41,379 nucleotides of DNA from an uncultured Collinsella sp. (GCA_902493515.1 CABUPE010000021.1:1-41379); one strand, 5' to 3'. Shown: positions 7,806 to 15,829, numbered from the stretch's first letter. Notes: generated by a model from the sequence alone, not told the origin. Numbers and translations: made by a program.

Positions 7806-8390
7806 CTATTCAATATAACAGTCGATAGCAAAATTATATGTTGAATCGTTAATAAAGTCCGTAATCGTCGCACCCATGCCTGATCCGCACGTCCATTTAT
7901 CCTTCTCCGCGTCGTATGGCGTTGGCCCCCACCCCGTTTCATATGATGCTTCGCTTTCTGTGAAGTAGTTCATCACATATTTATCTTTCTGCATGAGCGC
8001 ATACCAAGCGTTTGCGTACATCACAAGCGGATCGATTTGGACTATCGAGTACTTTCCGGAACGAATCTCAATTTCTGTTTTATCGTTATAATAAGCGACT
8101 GTGAGCTCAATCTTGGCAAGCAGCGGCAACGTTTCATCTGATTCCCTCTGGATTGTTATGACATCACCGGCCATAGCGTCGGCAGACACAGTTTTGCTCT
8201 CTGGCGTGAAAATAGTCTCTCTGCTTCTTGTTCGCGTTTTTTCATTGCCATTTTCATCTCTGACCACCGTGTCGACTACGAGCGTCAATCGCTTCTGAGC
8301 GTCCGGCAACTCCACGGCTTCTGCCATCCCGGCTCGCATCAAAATAGGAGCCCCCGCCATCAGACCTAAGAACTGCTTTCTGTCAATCAT
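7806..8390 (-). CDS. exported protein of unknown function (peptidase cassette, gene 3)
   Basis: The 194-residue protein begins MIDRKQFLGLMAGAPILMRAG, a short signal-peptide-like start with likely cleavage after AEA (near residue 25). The mature part is mixed and includes a Tyr/Asn-rich middle (IVQIDPLVMYANAWYALMQK). Its two only cysteines lie near the C-terminus (CGSG and DCYIE) and could form a disulfide. I recognise no family. The start lies 3 bp after the stop of the preceding gene, with AAGGGGA inside that gene's end, so the two are translationally coupled. Codon use is AT-richer than the flanking chromosome, as in the other two genes of the cassette. Confidence 0.7.
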   Translation of the reverse strand: MIDRKQFLGLMAGAPILMRAGMAEAVELPDAQKRLTLVVDTVVRDENGNEKTRTRSRETIFTPESKTVSADAMAGDVITIQRESDETLPLLAKIELTVAYYNDKTEIEIRSGKYSIVQIDPLVMYANAWYALMQKDKYVMNYFTESEASYETGWGPTPYDAEKDKWTCGSGMGATITDFINDSTYNFAIDCYIE

Positions 8391-8393
8391 TCT

Positions 8394-8780
8394 TCATTCC
8401 CCTTGTCTACTTGATTTGACTTTCTCAGCTGAATGGGGATACAGAACAGTCCCGTCAAGTTCCTTATCTTCCACAAAAACTAGAATCCATTTATCACCTG
8501 CTTTCAACCCTGAGACATATCCGGAACTTGACTTACGGCGCATATCGATTCTCTTACGGCAACCACTTGGCATAAGCGCCTCAAATTGCCCGTTATGAAT
8601 ATCCGACAGCGTCTGTACTTCAACTGAAATATGTTCGTCATCTTTTCCACCAACGACCGAGGGGCTCGGTTGATAGGCCGCGACAACCAATATCCCAAGA
8701 AATGCGCAAAGAAGCCCCAGCGTTTTACGTATGCGCTTTCTATCATCTTCGCCGTCACTCTCCACAATACGTCCCTTCAT
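8394..8780 (-). CDS. small membrane-anchored protein, unknown function (peptidase cassette, gene 2)
   Basis: About 128 residues: a charged N-terminus (ESDGEDDRKRIRK), one membrane helix (LGLLCAFLGILVVAA) and a roughly 85-residue extracytoplasmic domain. Its middle (GLKAGDKWILVFVEDK) looks like a small beta barrel. No family is recognised. The gene overlaps the end of the peptidase gene by 26 bp. An ATG at 8780 has no ribosome site; a GTG at 8765 has AAGGGA six bases upstream and is an equally good start, giving 123 residues. The open frame continues upstream to 9170, but that part is only the shadow of the peptidase gene. Confidence 0.65.
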   Translation of the reverse strand: MKGRIVESDGEDDRKRIRKTLGLLCAFLGILVVAAYQPSPSVVGGKDDEHISVEVQTLSDIHNGQFEALMPSGCRKRIDMRRKSSSGYVSGLKAGDKWILVFVEDKELDGTVLYPHSAEKVKSSRQGE

Positions 8781-9882
8781 GCGATATATAAATCGTTGTG
8801 TCATATGGAAGAAAACGCAGCTGATTGAACCAACCGTCCCAGACAACAAGCATATATTTCTTATCATTTGAATATGTATTATGCATAGCCACATATCCCG
8901 CAACAGCCATCGCATGAGCGTCATGGCTTGACCTGAGAGTCCCAGAAAAAATACTGAGATTTCCAGAATCTGCAGTTGCCCTGAAAGAATCCCAAGATGG
9001 ATACCAAGCAAATGATGTCTCAAGCCTTTTCCCGCGCCTAGCACAGAACTCCTTAATAGCCGGGGCAGCATTTGGAGATGGAGTCCTTCCTTGGGTAAAG
9101 TAAAGGCCCGTAGCTTGATCGAATGACTTATTTGGATCGCCGGATGTTCCCGATAACTGCCAAAGCTCATGATATAAGTCTGGCAATTTGAGCCGGTTTA
9201 GCGTTACATAATGGCTGCTTACCGCAAACATTGCAGACACATCGCAAGCATAGGTCCCCGTTTCTTTAATAACCTCTGATTGTGTAGGCGTTATCATCCC
9301 TGAAATTGTTTTACTTGCGTCAATGACATATCCTTGCTTATACAGGTCTTTGGGCGATACGAAAACATCCTCGAACCTGCCTGGAGATCCGCTGCGGCTA
9401 TTTCCCACAGAAAACACCGCTGTTGACCGGCATCCCTTCTCATCTAAAACAACGTTATTATCCAGATCTGCAATACCAAAAGACAGCTCGTCAAATTTCA
9501 AAGCAACGATGTCATCTTGGGATGCGAGAAGAGCTATTTCATCGCTTGTATTCTCAATGGGCATAGGGGCGTTCGGAGCCAAGCAGTATTCGCTGATCCA
9601 CCAAGATCGCTCTGAATCAAATACGACGTAGCCATAGTTAACGTCATCCCGCTTCGCACGAACGATATACCCGATTGATTCCCCATCGGAATTCACCATT
9701 TTTACTGGGTCACAAGCGGTCACCGGCTCATCCGATACATCATCAAAGAAAGCTTGCGCTTGCTCCACAGCTATTTGCGGTGTGACACGGACTAAGTCGT
9801 CGTCTCCAAAAACCAACCTTGGAGACATCAGGGCGGCAAGCAACACTATGAATCCGACAATCACCTTTCTCGAATAACGCAT
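8755..9882 (-). CDS. secreted papain-like (C39-like) cysteine peptidase
   Basis: The 375-residue protein has a signal peptide (helix about 7-24, cleavage after VFG). A propeptide-like region (about 30-100) follows, with a pattern like QIAVEQAQAFFDD and YGYVVFDSE. A C-terminal peptidase domain then carries Cys213 in GTYACDVSAM, His323 in HDAHAMAVAGY and Asp349 in VVWDGW. This order and spacing, with Gln201 upstream as a possible oxyanion residue, fits papain-fold C39-like or C10-like enzymes. It likely acts outside the cell; the substrate is unknown. The ATG at 9882 is chosen because GGAGG precedes it by 5 bases, inside a longer in-frame start at 9894. It heads a three-gene operon of lower GC than its surroundings. 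Confidence 0.75.
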   Translation of the reverse strand: MRYSRKVIVGFIVLLAALMSPRLVFGDDDLVRVTPQIAVEQAQAFFDDVSDEPVTACDPVKMVNSDGESIGYIVRAKRDDVNYGYVVFDSERSWWISEYCLAPNAPMPIENTSDEIALLASQDDIVALKFDELSFGIADLDNNVVLDEKGCRSTAVFSVGNSRSGSPGRFEDVFVSPKDLYKQGYVIDASKTISGMITPTQSEVIKETGTYACDVSAMFAVSSHYVTLNRLKLPDLYHELWQLSGTSGDPNKSFDQATGLYFTQGRTPSPNAAPAIKEFCARRGKRLETSFAWYPSWDSFRATADSGNLSIFSGTLRSSHDAHAMAVAGYVAMHNTYSNDKKYMLVVWDGWFNQLRFLPYDTTIYISHEGTYCGE

Positions 9883-10017
9883 TTCTTCCTCCATCCGTGT
9901 AGTAGGGAGATACGGTAACTAGATGATATTTGCTAGATAGTGTTATACGTTTGATATTGTTTTTACTGACACACTTTTAATCGGTGAAAGGTCTTCTTTT
10001 CGCCCTAAATGAGAAAA

Positions 10018-10043
10018 GGGTACTGGAGAAATCTCCGGTACCC
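10018..10043 (-). terminator. terminator of the glnA-regulator operon
   Basis: The arms GGGTACTGGAG and CTCCGGTACCC (with one G-T pair) are followed on the minus strand by TTTTCTCATTT. It ends 22 bp beyond the regulator stop. The remaining 9883-10017 is AT-rich and probably holds the promoter of the cysteine-peptidase operon. Confidence 0.8.
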
Positions 10044-10064
10044 TCACATTCCTCTATTTACTTG

Positions 10065-10727
10065 CTAGTCCTTAAACAGATAGCCCACGCCGCGGACGGT
10101 GGTGATGTGTGCCGCGATCTGCGGGCCCACCTTGGAGCGGATGCGTCGGATGTGCACGTCGACGGTGCGCGTGCCGCCGCAGTACTCAAAGCCCCACACG
10201 CGGTGCAGCAGCACTTCGCGGCTGTAGGCACGGTTGGGGTGCGTCGCCAAAAAGCTCAGCAGCGAGTACTCCATCAGCGTCAGGTCGATGGGCTCGTTAT
10301 CGAGCGTCACCTGGTAGGTAGCCAGGTTGATCTCGAGGTTATCGATGTTGAGCACATCGTCGGCGGTGACGGTCTCCTCCTCGCCCATCAGGCGCTGTGC
10401 ACGAGCCTTGAGCTCGTTGGGCGTCGCCGTGGGGCATACAAAGTCGGCATGCGCATGATTGGGCAGGCGCAGGGTGCCGAGCGCCTCGTCGTCGACGATC
10501 ACCAACATGGGGACGCCGCCGCGATCGTCAAGCCACTTGGCAATCTGATCGATGCGGTCACTGCGGATGCCATCGGAATCGAGGATCAGCAGGTCAAAGT
10601 CGTGCGCCGCGGTCGGCGAATCGGGAGTTGCCAGGCTCACCTCGACACCCAGGGTGGTCGTCAAGCTGCGGGCAAACTCATGGAAGCGCGTCGTGCGCGC
10701 CATGAACAGGGCACTCTTTTCGGACAT
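10065..10727 (-). CDS. GlnR-like OmpR-family response regulator
   Basis: The 220-residue protein has a divergent receiver domain (about 1-115) with acidic residues in LLILDSDG (Asp50/Asp52), and an OmpR-type winged helix (about 130-218). The latter includes LTLMEYSLLSFLATHPNRAY and YCGGTRTVDVHIRRIRSKVG. The GGTRTVDVHxRRxRxKxG motif and the weak phospho-pocket are typical of actinobacterial GlnR, an orphan regulator of nitrogen genes without a paired kinase. It lies 50 bp downstream of glnA in the same direction, and a GlnR-box-like site sits upstream of glnA, both supporting a nitrogen role. The ATG at 10727 has GGAGGC upstream. PhoP- or MtrA-type identity is less likely given the context. 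Confidence 0.85.
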   Translation of the reverse strand: MSEKSALFMARTTRFHEFARSLTTTLGVEVSLATPDSPTAAHDFDLLILDSDGIRSDRIDQIAKWLDDRGGVPMLVIVDDEALGTLRLPNHAHADFVCPTATPNELKARAQRLMGEEETVTADDVLNIDNLEINLATYQVTLDNEPIDLTLMEYSLLSFLATHPNRAYSREVLLHRVWGFEYCGGTRTVDVHIRRIRSKVGPQIAAHITTVRGVGYLFKD

Positions 10728-10777
10728 ATCGGCCTCCAAGGAAATGAGCTCAATCGTACTGGAACAAGTCAGCGCGA

Positions 10778-12115
10778 TTAGGAGTTCGCCAGGTAGTGCT
10801 TGATCTCCCACTCGGTGATCGTAGACTCAAACTTATGCCACTCGTCGCGCTTCTTTTTGAGGAAGAAGCTGTGGATGTGCTCGCCGAGGGCATCCTTCAT
10901 AAACTGCGAGTCCTCAAACACGTCGAGCGCCTCTTTGAGCGAGCGCGGCAGCGGCGTGTAGCCGGCCTCGACCATCTGACGGTCGGTAAGCTTGAGCGTC
11001 TCAGCCGTTGCCTCGGGCGGGAGCTCCAGCTTGCGCTCGATGCCGTCCAGACCAGCCGCCAGCGTGACGGCGTTGACCAGGTACGGGTTGGCCATGGGGT
11101 CGGGGCTGCGAAGCTCGATGCGCGTGGACAGCTGCTTGCCGGGCTTGTAGACCGGAATGCGGACCATACTCGCGCGGTTGCGCAGGCCCCACGTGGCGTA
11201 CTGCGGCACGGAGTCTCCGCCCGTGGTGATGCGCTTGTACGAGTTGACCGTGGGGTTAGTGATGGCGCTGATCTCGCGCGCGTGCGCCAAGATGCCGGCC
11301 ATGTAGTGCTTGGCGATATCGGAGAGGTGGTACTTCTCGTCGTCCTCGCCCCAAAAGACGTTGTTGCCGTCGTGGTCGAATAGCGACTGGCACAGGAACA
11401 TAGCGCTGCCGTCCTCGCCCGCCAACGGCTTGGGCATAAAGGAGGCGTGGCACCCGCTCTCGTAAGCCTGCTGCTTAATGATGAGTTTGGCCGTGGTGAT
11501 GGCGTCGGACATGCTTAGGGCCTCGGCATGGCGCAGGCTCATGCCGTGCTGCGAGCGGCCGGCGGCGTGGAAGGTGTACTCCACGGGCACGGACATCTTC
11601 TCGAGCGTGAGGACCGTGTTGCGGCGCAGGTCGCGGGCGGCGTCACTCACCGAAAGATCGAAGTAGCCCACGTTGTCGAGCGGCTCGGGGGTGTGCTCGT
11701 CGGGGAAATAGTAATACTCCAGCTCGGCGCCCACGTTGAGCAGATAGCCAGCCTTCTCGGCCTTGCGGAACATGCGGCGCAGGGCATCGCGCGGGTCGCC
11801 GGCAAACGGCTTGCGATCGGGAGTGCATACGTCGCAGAACACGCGGGCGACGCCGTTGTGGCTCGGGCGCCACGGCAAAATCTGGAAGGTCGAAGCATCA
11901 GGGAACGCCAGCATGTCGGCTTCCTCGGGCGTGGCAAAGCCCTCGATGGCGGAGCCGTCAAAGCCAATACCCTCCTCAAAAGCGACCTCGAGGTCCTCGG
12001 GGCTAATGGCAAAGTTCTTGAGGCGGCCGAGAATGTCGACAAACCACAGACGCACAAAGCGGATGTCACGCTGCTCTACGGAGCGGAGTACGTAATCGAT
12101 GTTCTGCTGGTTCAT
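10778..12115 (-). CDS. glnA: glutamine synthetase type I (GSI-alpha)
   Basis: This enzyme makes glutamine from glutamate, ammonia and ATP, as a dodecamer in the cytoplasm. It is 445 residues, with the N-terminal beta-grasp domain (GRLKNFAISPEDLEVAFEEG, then GFDGSAIEGF), the catalytic HAAGRSQHGMSLRH-type region, NPTVNSYKR, and RIELRSPDPMANPYLV. The length and the lack of the NLYDLP adenylylation loop and its 25-residue insertion mark the GSI-alpha type, which is controlled by transcription and feedback rather than adenylylation. AAGGGGAG precedes the ATG at 12115. It is followed 50 bp later by the GlnR-like regulator. Confidence 0.97.
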   Translation of the reverse strand: MNQQNIDYVLRSVEQRDIRFVRLWFVDILGRLKNFAISPEDLEVAFEEGIGFDGSAIEGFATPEEADMLAFPDASTFQILPWRPSHNGVARVFCDVCTPDRKPFAGDPRDALRRMFRKAEKAGYLLNVGAELEYYYFPDEHTPEPLDNVGYFDLSVSDAARDLRRNTVLTLEKMSVPVEYTFHAAGRSQHGMSLRHAEALSMSDAITTAKLIIKQQAYESGCHASFMPKPLAGEDGSAMFLCQSLFDHDGNNVFWGEDDEKYHLSDIAKHYMAGILAHAREISAITNPTVNSYKRITTGGDSVPQYATWGLRNRASMVRIPVYKPGKQLSTRIELRSPDPMANPYLVNAVTLAAGLDGIERKLELPPEATAETLKLTDRQMVEAGYTPLPRSLKEALDVFEDSQFMKDALGEHIHSFFLKKKRDEWHKFESTITEWEIKHYLANS

Positions 12116-12180
12116 GTCGCTCCCCTTTCTTTCGGGCGGGTTTCGACTGGTCTATATCGCAGATACTATCGCAGAAAAAT

Positions 12181-12196
12181 GTTTCCGCAGGGTTAA
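12181..12196 (-). promoter_or_regulatory. putative GlnR box upstream of glnA
   Basis: Read on the minus strand, TTAAC, six bases, then GAAAC lies about 65 bp before the glnA start. This matches the published actinobacterial GlnR half-site pattern gTnAc-n6-GaAAc at nine of ten defined or variable positions. A second half-site pair is not evident. The rest of 12116-12249 should hold the promoter; ATAGTAT and TATAGA downstream are possible -10 elements. Confidence 0.5.
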
Positions 12197-12249
12197 AGCG
12201 TATCAAGCGCTCAAAAAACGTGTGTGAACAGGCAGTTGCGAACGAATGG

Positions 12250-13272
12250 TTAGCGCGAGGTTGATGCGCGATGTTCGATGTGGCCGGGAATCTCGATGCG
12301 TTTGGGCGCCAGCTTTGCGGCCTCGCCCACCGTAGTGGTAACAACGTCAATGCGCTCGGAGAGGCGCTCGACCACGCGCTCGGCGATGGTAAGGGTGTCT
12401 TGCGCGGCCGTGGTCACGCCGCCAAAGAGCACATGGTTCCAGGGGTAGTCATCAAACGTCGCGATTTTGAGCCCCGCCGGCAGCGAGGGACCAAGCTGCG
12501 CCAGCGCCTCGGTCAGACGCAGGAAAACCAGGCCGTTGACAGCAATGAGGCCGAGCTTTTTGCCTGCATAGCCGCGGATGGTCTCGTCCAAGCGGCCGAC
12601 GCCCGAGGCGCCACCGTCGGCCAGAGTGACGACCTCACCCGCAAGGCCGCGTCGCGAAAGTTCGTCGGCAAAGGCCTCGGCGCGCTCTCGACGCACGGGG
12701 CTATCGTCGCTTGCCTCGGTGAGCAGGCACAGGCGCTCGCTGCCCGCAGCGGCCAAGGCGTCTACCAAGCCGGCGACTAGCTCACGGTTGTTAGATGTCA
12801 CCAGATCGACACCGCCGTCGGCAACATCGCGGTCGAGCAGCACAACGGGCAGACGTCCCGCTGCCGCGGCAATCGCCTCGTCATTACCTCCGCAGGTGTT
12901 GACAACCAAGCCGTCCACGCCGGCATCGATAAGCCTGGTGAGCGACTCTGCTTCCTTAGCGGGGTCGTTGCCGCTAATGGCCGTCATGAGCGAGCAGCCG
13001 CGCGCGGCGGCGCTGACGGAAAGCCCTTCGAGCATGGCGCTCGAGAACGGGTTGGCGATGTCGGCCAGGATCACGCCGATGAGGTTGGTGCGCGAGCTGC
13101 GCAGATTGCGCGCAGCGGCACGCGGGCGATAGCCGGTGCGCTCGATAACCGCCGCGATGCGAGCACGGGTTTCCTCGGTCATCTGCCCGGGGCGGTTGTT
13201 GAGATAGCGCGAGACCGTGGCCGGGCTCACGCCCGCCTCGGCGGCAATGTCCTTGATTCTCATCTGCGCCAT
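12250..13272 (-). CDS. LacI-family repressor, probably of the kdgK-kdgA operon
   Basis: The 340-residue protein has a LacI HTH (about 4-24: RIKDIAAEAGVSPATVSRYL) with the hinge helix RAAARNLRSSRTN, then a periplasmic-binding-like sensor domain (about 60-330). The DNA-binding and hinge residues look intact. The gene is divergent from kdgK, and two palindromic sites lie between them, so it most likely senses KDG or a related sugar acid and represses kdgK-kdgA and itself. The ATG at 13272 has GGGGTG upstream; the frame is open to 13320. The ligand is inferred from context only. Confidence 0.9.
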   Translation of the reverse strand: MAQMRIKDIAAEAGVSPATVSRYLNNRPGQMTEETRARIAAVIERTGYRPRAAARNLRSSRTNLIGVILADIANPFSSAMLEGLSVSAAARGCSLMTAISGNDPAKEAESLTRLIDAGVDGLVVNTCGGNDEAIAAAAGRLPVVLLDRDVADGGVDLVTSNNRELVAGLVDALAAAGSERLCLLTEASDDSPVRRERAEAFADELSRRGLAGEVVTLADGGASGVGRLDETIRGYAGKKLGLIAVNGLVFLRLTEALAQLGPSLPAGLKIATFDDYPWNHVLFGGVTTAAQDTLTIAERVVERLSERIDVVTTTVGEAAKLAPKRIEIPGHIEHRASTSR

Positions 13273-13337
13273 AGCGCACCCCGTTTCCCAATTGTCGGCG
13301 GTCTGAACCATTTTAGGCATTTTTTTAAAAATCTCGC

Positions 13338-13404
13338 TTGCAAAACGCTGTAGGTGAGTATACTACAACTCGAAACGAAACCGATTTCGTAAACCGATTT
13401 CGGT
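13338..13404 (+). promoter_or_regulatory. kdgK promoter with two LacI-type operators
   Basis: TTGCAA (13338-13343) and TATACT (13359-13364) are 15 bp apart. Just downstream, ACGAAACCGATTTCGT (13375-13390) and ACCGATTTCGGT (13393-13404) are adjacent palindromes sharing the CCGATTTCG core. Positions from about +5 to +35 fit repression by the divergent LacI-type regulator. The palindromes read the same in both directions, so they can also control the regulator gene. Confidence 0.6.
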
Positions 13405-13406
13405 GA

Positions 13407-13464
13407 GCGTTGGCACGCAGGTGCAAAGACGCACCCTACCGTCTTGGCACCTGCGTGCCAACGC
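13407..13464 (+). other. long perfect-type hairpin in the kdgK leader
   Basis: The arms 13407-13430 and 13441-13464 pair over 24 bp with a single mismatch around the 10-base loop GCACCCTACC. The core is TTGGCACGCAGGTGC. It begins 2 bp after the second operator and ends 43 bp before the kdgK start. No T-tract follows, so it is not a simple terminator. It may be an RNA stability or regulatory structure, or a further dyad target. Confidence 0.65.
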
Positions 13465-13507
13465 CATATCAAAGGTGTACGCACGAGCAAGAAGGAGCTA
13501 CGCGACC

Positions 13508-14542
13508 ATGGGTAAAACGGTTCTTACCTTCGGCGAGATCATGATGAGGCTATCGCCCAAAGACCACCTGCGCATTGAGCAGGCGACCGAGTTTGATGTC
13601 CGCTACGGCGGCGCCGAGGCAAACACCGCGCTTTCCCTGGCCTACCAGGGCGACAAGGCCGCTTACGTCTCCGTTGTCCCGGCCAACCGTCTGGGCGAGT
13701 GCGCCCTGCGTTCGCTGAAGGCCTACGGCGTCGACACCACGCGCGTCGTGCGTCAGGGCGACCGTCTTGGCTCCTATGTGTTTGAGGTCGGTGCCTCGCA
13801 GCGCGGCAACGGCTGCGTCTACGACCGCAAGTTCTCTGCCATCAACATGGCCAAGCGCGATGTTTTTGACTGGGACGAGATCCTCAAGGGCATCGATGTC
13901 TTCTACTTCTCCGGCGTGACCCCCGCCGTCTCCGACGAGATGGCCGCCGCCTGCAAGGAGGCTCTCGCCGTCTGCCGCGCCAAGGGCATCACCACCGTGT
14001 GCGACGTGAACTATCGCGGCAAGATGTGGTCGCCCGAGAAATCGCAGGCCACCATGAAGGAACTCCTGCCGCTCGTCGACATCTGCATCGCCAACGACGA
14101 GGATGCGCCTGCCGGCCTTGGCATGACCTGCGTCTCCGGCTCCCTTGCCCACGGCATCGAGGAGCGTGACACCTACGTCGAGATGGCCCGTCAGATTTGC
14201 GCCGAGTACGGCTGTAAGAAGGTCGCTTCGGTCGTCCGCAACATCTCCTGCGTCGAACGCTCCATCTGGATGGGCATGCTCTATGACGCCGAGAGCGACG
14301 CGCACTGGTTCTCCCCTGCCCACGACGTGCACGTGCTCGAGGGCGTTGCCGCCGGCGACGCTTTCAACGCCGGCCTCGTCCATGCCCTCATCAACGACTT
14401 TGACCCGCAGGACGCCGTCAACTACGCGATTGCGGCCTCGATCCTCAAGCTCACCATCAAGGGCGATTCCAACTTGGTGACCGCCGACGAGATCGCCGTT
14501 GTGGCCAACGCCGCCGACGGTGGCACCCGCGTCGCGCGCTAG
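13508..14542 (+). CDS. kdgK: 2-keto-3-deoxygluconate kinase (PfkB family)
   Basis: KdgK phosphorylates KDG to KDPG with ATP. The 344-residue protein has the PfkB layout: FGEIMMRLSP at the start, substrate-side YGGAEANTALSLA (33-46), VCDVNYRGKMW (164-174), and the anion-hole and catalytic segment GVAAGDAFNAGL with base Asp284. The usual GAGD is AAGD here, a mild variant. The start is the ATG at 13508 with AAGGAG 10 bases upstream; the open frame to 13403 is only the leader hairpin. It forms an operon with the KDPG aldolase 250 bp downstream and completes galacturonate breakdown begun by the uxa operon at 29.6-35.7 kb. Confidence 0.92.
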   Translation: MGKTVLTFGEIMMRLSPKDHLRIEQATEFDVRYGGAEANTALSLAYQGDKAAYVSVVPANRLGECALRSLKAYGVDTTRVVRQGDRLGSYVFEVGASQRGNGCVYDRKFSAINMAKRDVFDWDEILKGIDVFYFSGVTPAVSDEMAAACKEALAVCRAKGITTVCDVNYRGKMWSPEKSQATMKELLPLVDICIANDEDAPAGLGMTCVSGSLAHGIEERDTYVEMARQICAEYGCKKVASVVRNISCVERSIWMGMLYDAESDAHWFSPAHDVHVLEGVAAGDAFNAGLVHALINDFDPQDAVNYAIAASILKLTIKGDSNLVTADEIAVVANAADGGTRVAR

Positions 14543-14612
14543 TCCGTCTCCATTCCGCGGGCCGCAGCTTTCCAATCCCATACCTCTGCGGCCCGCTCCC
14601 CGATTCCTCCGG

Positions 14613-14745
14613 CCGGGCAAAACCACCAGTCCCATTCCGGTTTTGCCTGGCATTCCCTACACGACTGGTCGAGCAGCCGGTTTTGGAATTGCTTGAACCC
14701 CAAGCAGTGCCTCCGATAACCAATCCAAAATCGGCTCCTGACCAG
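14613..14745. repeat. two nested hairpin structures in the kdgK-kdgA spacer
   Basis: CCGGGCAAAACC (14613-14624) pairs with GGTTTTGCCTGG (14639-14650). A second imperfect inverted repeat has arms 14665-14691 and 14721-14745 (shared CTGGTC, AGCCG, TTTTGGA and TTG blocks). Together they fill most of the 253-bp gap between two genes of one pathway. No clear promoter is seen, so transcription may run through and the structures may set the ratio or stability of the two messages. Confidence 0.5.
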
Positions 14746-14795
14746 CACATTTGGCAATCATGCGCCCATGCGCGCCACACATCGAAAGGAACATC

Positions 14796-15437
14796 ATGTT
14801 CGATCAGTTCTACACCACGCTTGAGTCCCTGGGCATCGTGCCGGTCGTTGTGCTCGACAAGGTCGAGGACGCCGCTCCGCTCGCCCACGCCCTTATGGCA
14901 GCTGGCATGAAGTCCGCCGAGGTCACCTTCCGCACCGCCTGCGCCGCCGAGTGCATCGCCGCTATGGCCGAGGCCGAGCCCGAGATGTGTGTTGGCGCCG
15001 GCACTGTCCTGACCGTCGAGCAGGTTGAGCAGGCCCGCACAGCCGGTGCCAAGTTCATCGTCTCCCCGGGTTACAACGAGGACGTCGTGAAGCACTGCAT
15101 CGACATCGACCTGCCTGTCCTTCCCGGCACCGTGACCCCCTCCGAGGTCACCGCCGCCGAGAACCTGGGCCTCAAGGTCACCAAATTCTTCCCCGCGGCT
15201 CAGTATGGCGGCCTCAACACCATCAAGGCCCTCGCTGCTCCGTTTGTCGGTCACCGCTTTATGCCTACCGGCGGCGTGAGCACCGCCAACGTCGAGGAGT
15301 ACCTGAGCTCCTCCGCCATCATCGCCTGCGGTGGCACCTGGATGGTTAAGCCGGCCCTGTTTGCCGACGGCGACTTCTCCAAGGTCGAGCAGATTGCCCG
15401 CGAGGCCATGGACGTCGTCAAAAAGGTCCGCGGCTAG
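14796..15437 (+). CDS. kdgA: KDPG aldolase / 4-hydroxy-2-oxoglutarate aldolase
   Basis: This class I aldolase splits KDPG into pyruvate and glyceraldehyde-3-phosphate. It has 213 residues, the normal length. Glu42 in AEVTFR, GAGTV (68-71), FIVSPG (87-92) and the Schiff-base Lys130 in KFFPA are all present, and GGV near the phosphate site follows. The ATG at 14796 has AAAGGA 6 bases upstream. It is the last gene before a strong terminator. The gene symbol eda is used for the same family in other bacteria. Confidence 0.95.
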   Translation: MFDQFYTTLESLGIVPVVVLDKVEDAAPLAHALMAAGMKSAEVTFRTACAAECIAAMAEAEPEMCVGAGTVLTVEQVEQARTAGAKFIVSPGYNEDVVKHCIDIDLPVLPGTVTPSEVTAAENLGLKVTKFFPAAQYGGLNTIKALAAPFVGHRFMPTGGVSTANVEEYLSSSAIIACGGTWMVKPALFADGDFSKVEQIAREAMDVVKKVRG

Positions 15438-15454
15438 GTTTAGCTCTCTATCGT

Positions 15455-15492
15455 GAAAGGGGGCGTGCCCTAGACCTCGCCCCCTTTCTTTT
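15455..15492 (+). terminator. terminator of kdgK-kdgA
   Basis: GAAAGGGGGCG (15455-15465) pairs with CGCCCCCTTTC (15478-15488), followed by TTTT. It lies 18 bp after the aldolase stop. Confidence 0.85.
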
Positions 15493-15496
15493 AAAA

Positions 15497-15589
15497 CGGC
15501 TCGGAAGCGCGCCGTTTCCGTCACGAGCAAGAACCAAAACCGTCTTGTATGCTGATAGAACGTGACGGAAGCGACACGCCCCCGAGCCG
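15497..15589. repeat. 29-bp imperfect inverted repeat
   Basis: The arms 15497-15525 and 15561-15589 are inverted copies with about six mismatches (ends CGGCTCGG and TTCCGTCACG conserved), around a 35-bp AT-richer loop. Together with the terminator before it and the hairpin at 15748 it accounts for most of the gene-free stretch 15438-15829; I see no gene there. Confidence 0.5.
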
Positions 15590-15747
15590 CTTTGCCTACT
15601 CGGCTGGCAGTCGCACTCAACTAAGACACTTCGACAAAAGCCGAACCATCAAAACAGCTGCGGCACCGTCTGGAGGAATGGACCCTTGCTTCCGGTCTTT
15701 TCCTCCAAGCGGCGCCGCAGCGTTTTCGTGCCCCGATGTGCCCCGGC

Positions 15748-15814
15748 ACTTGCGGTGGAATACGGACTGCTTACACCATCAGAGCCGCAAAACAATCCCT
15801 ATTTCACCGCAACT
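15748..15814 (-). repeat. dispersed hairpin element, copy B
   Basis: The arms ACTTGCGGTGGAATACGGA (15748-15766) and TCCCTATTTCACCGCAACT (15796-15814) are nearly complementary. The same element occurs at 28098-28164 with the same arm spacing and a shared CAAAACA loop end. Both copies end exactly 16 bp from the stop codon of a minus-strand gene. Here no T-tract follows, so it would be a weak terminator. Confidence 0.7.
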
Positions 15815-15829
15815 AATGAAGAGAACGAG

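Noticed and set aside
8394..9170. 258-codon minus-strand frame as one gene
   Set aside because: The part above 8780 lies in a wrong frame inside the cysteine peptidase gene and has no signal or domain; only the last ~128 codons are supported.
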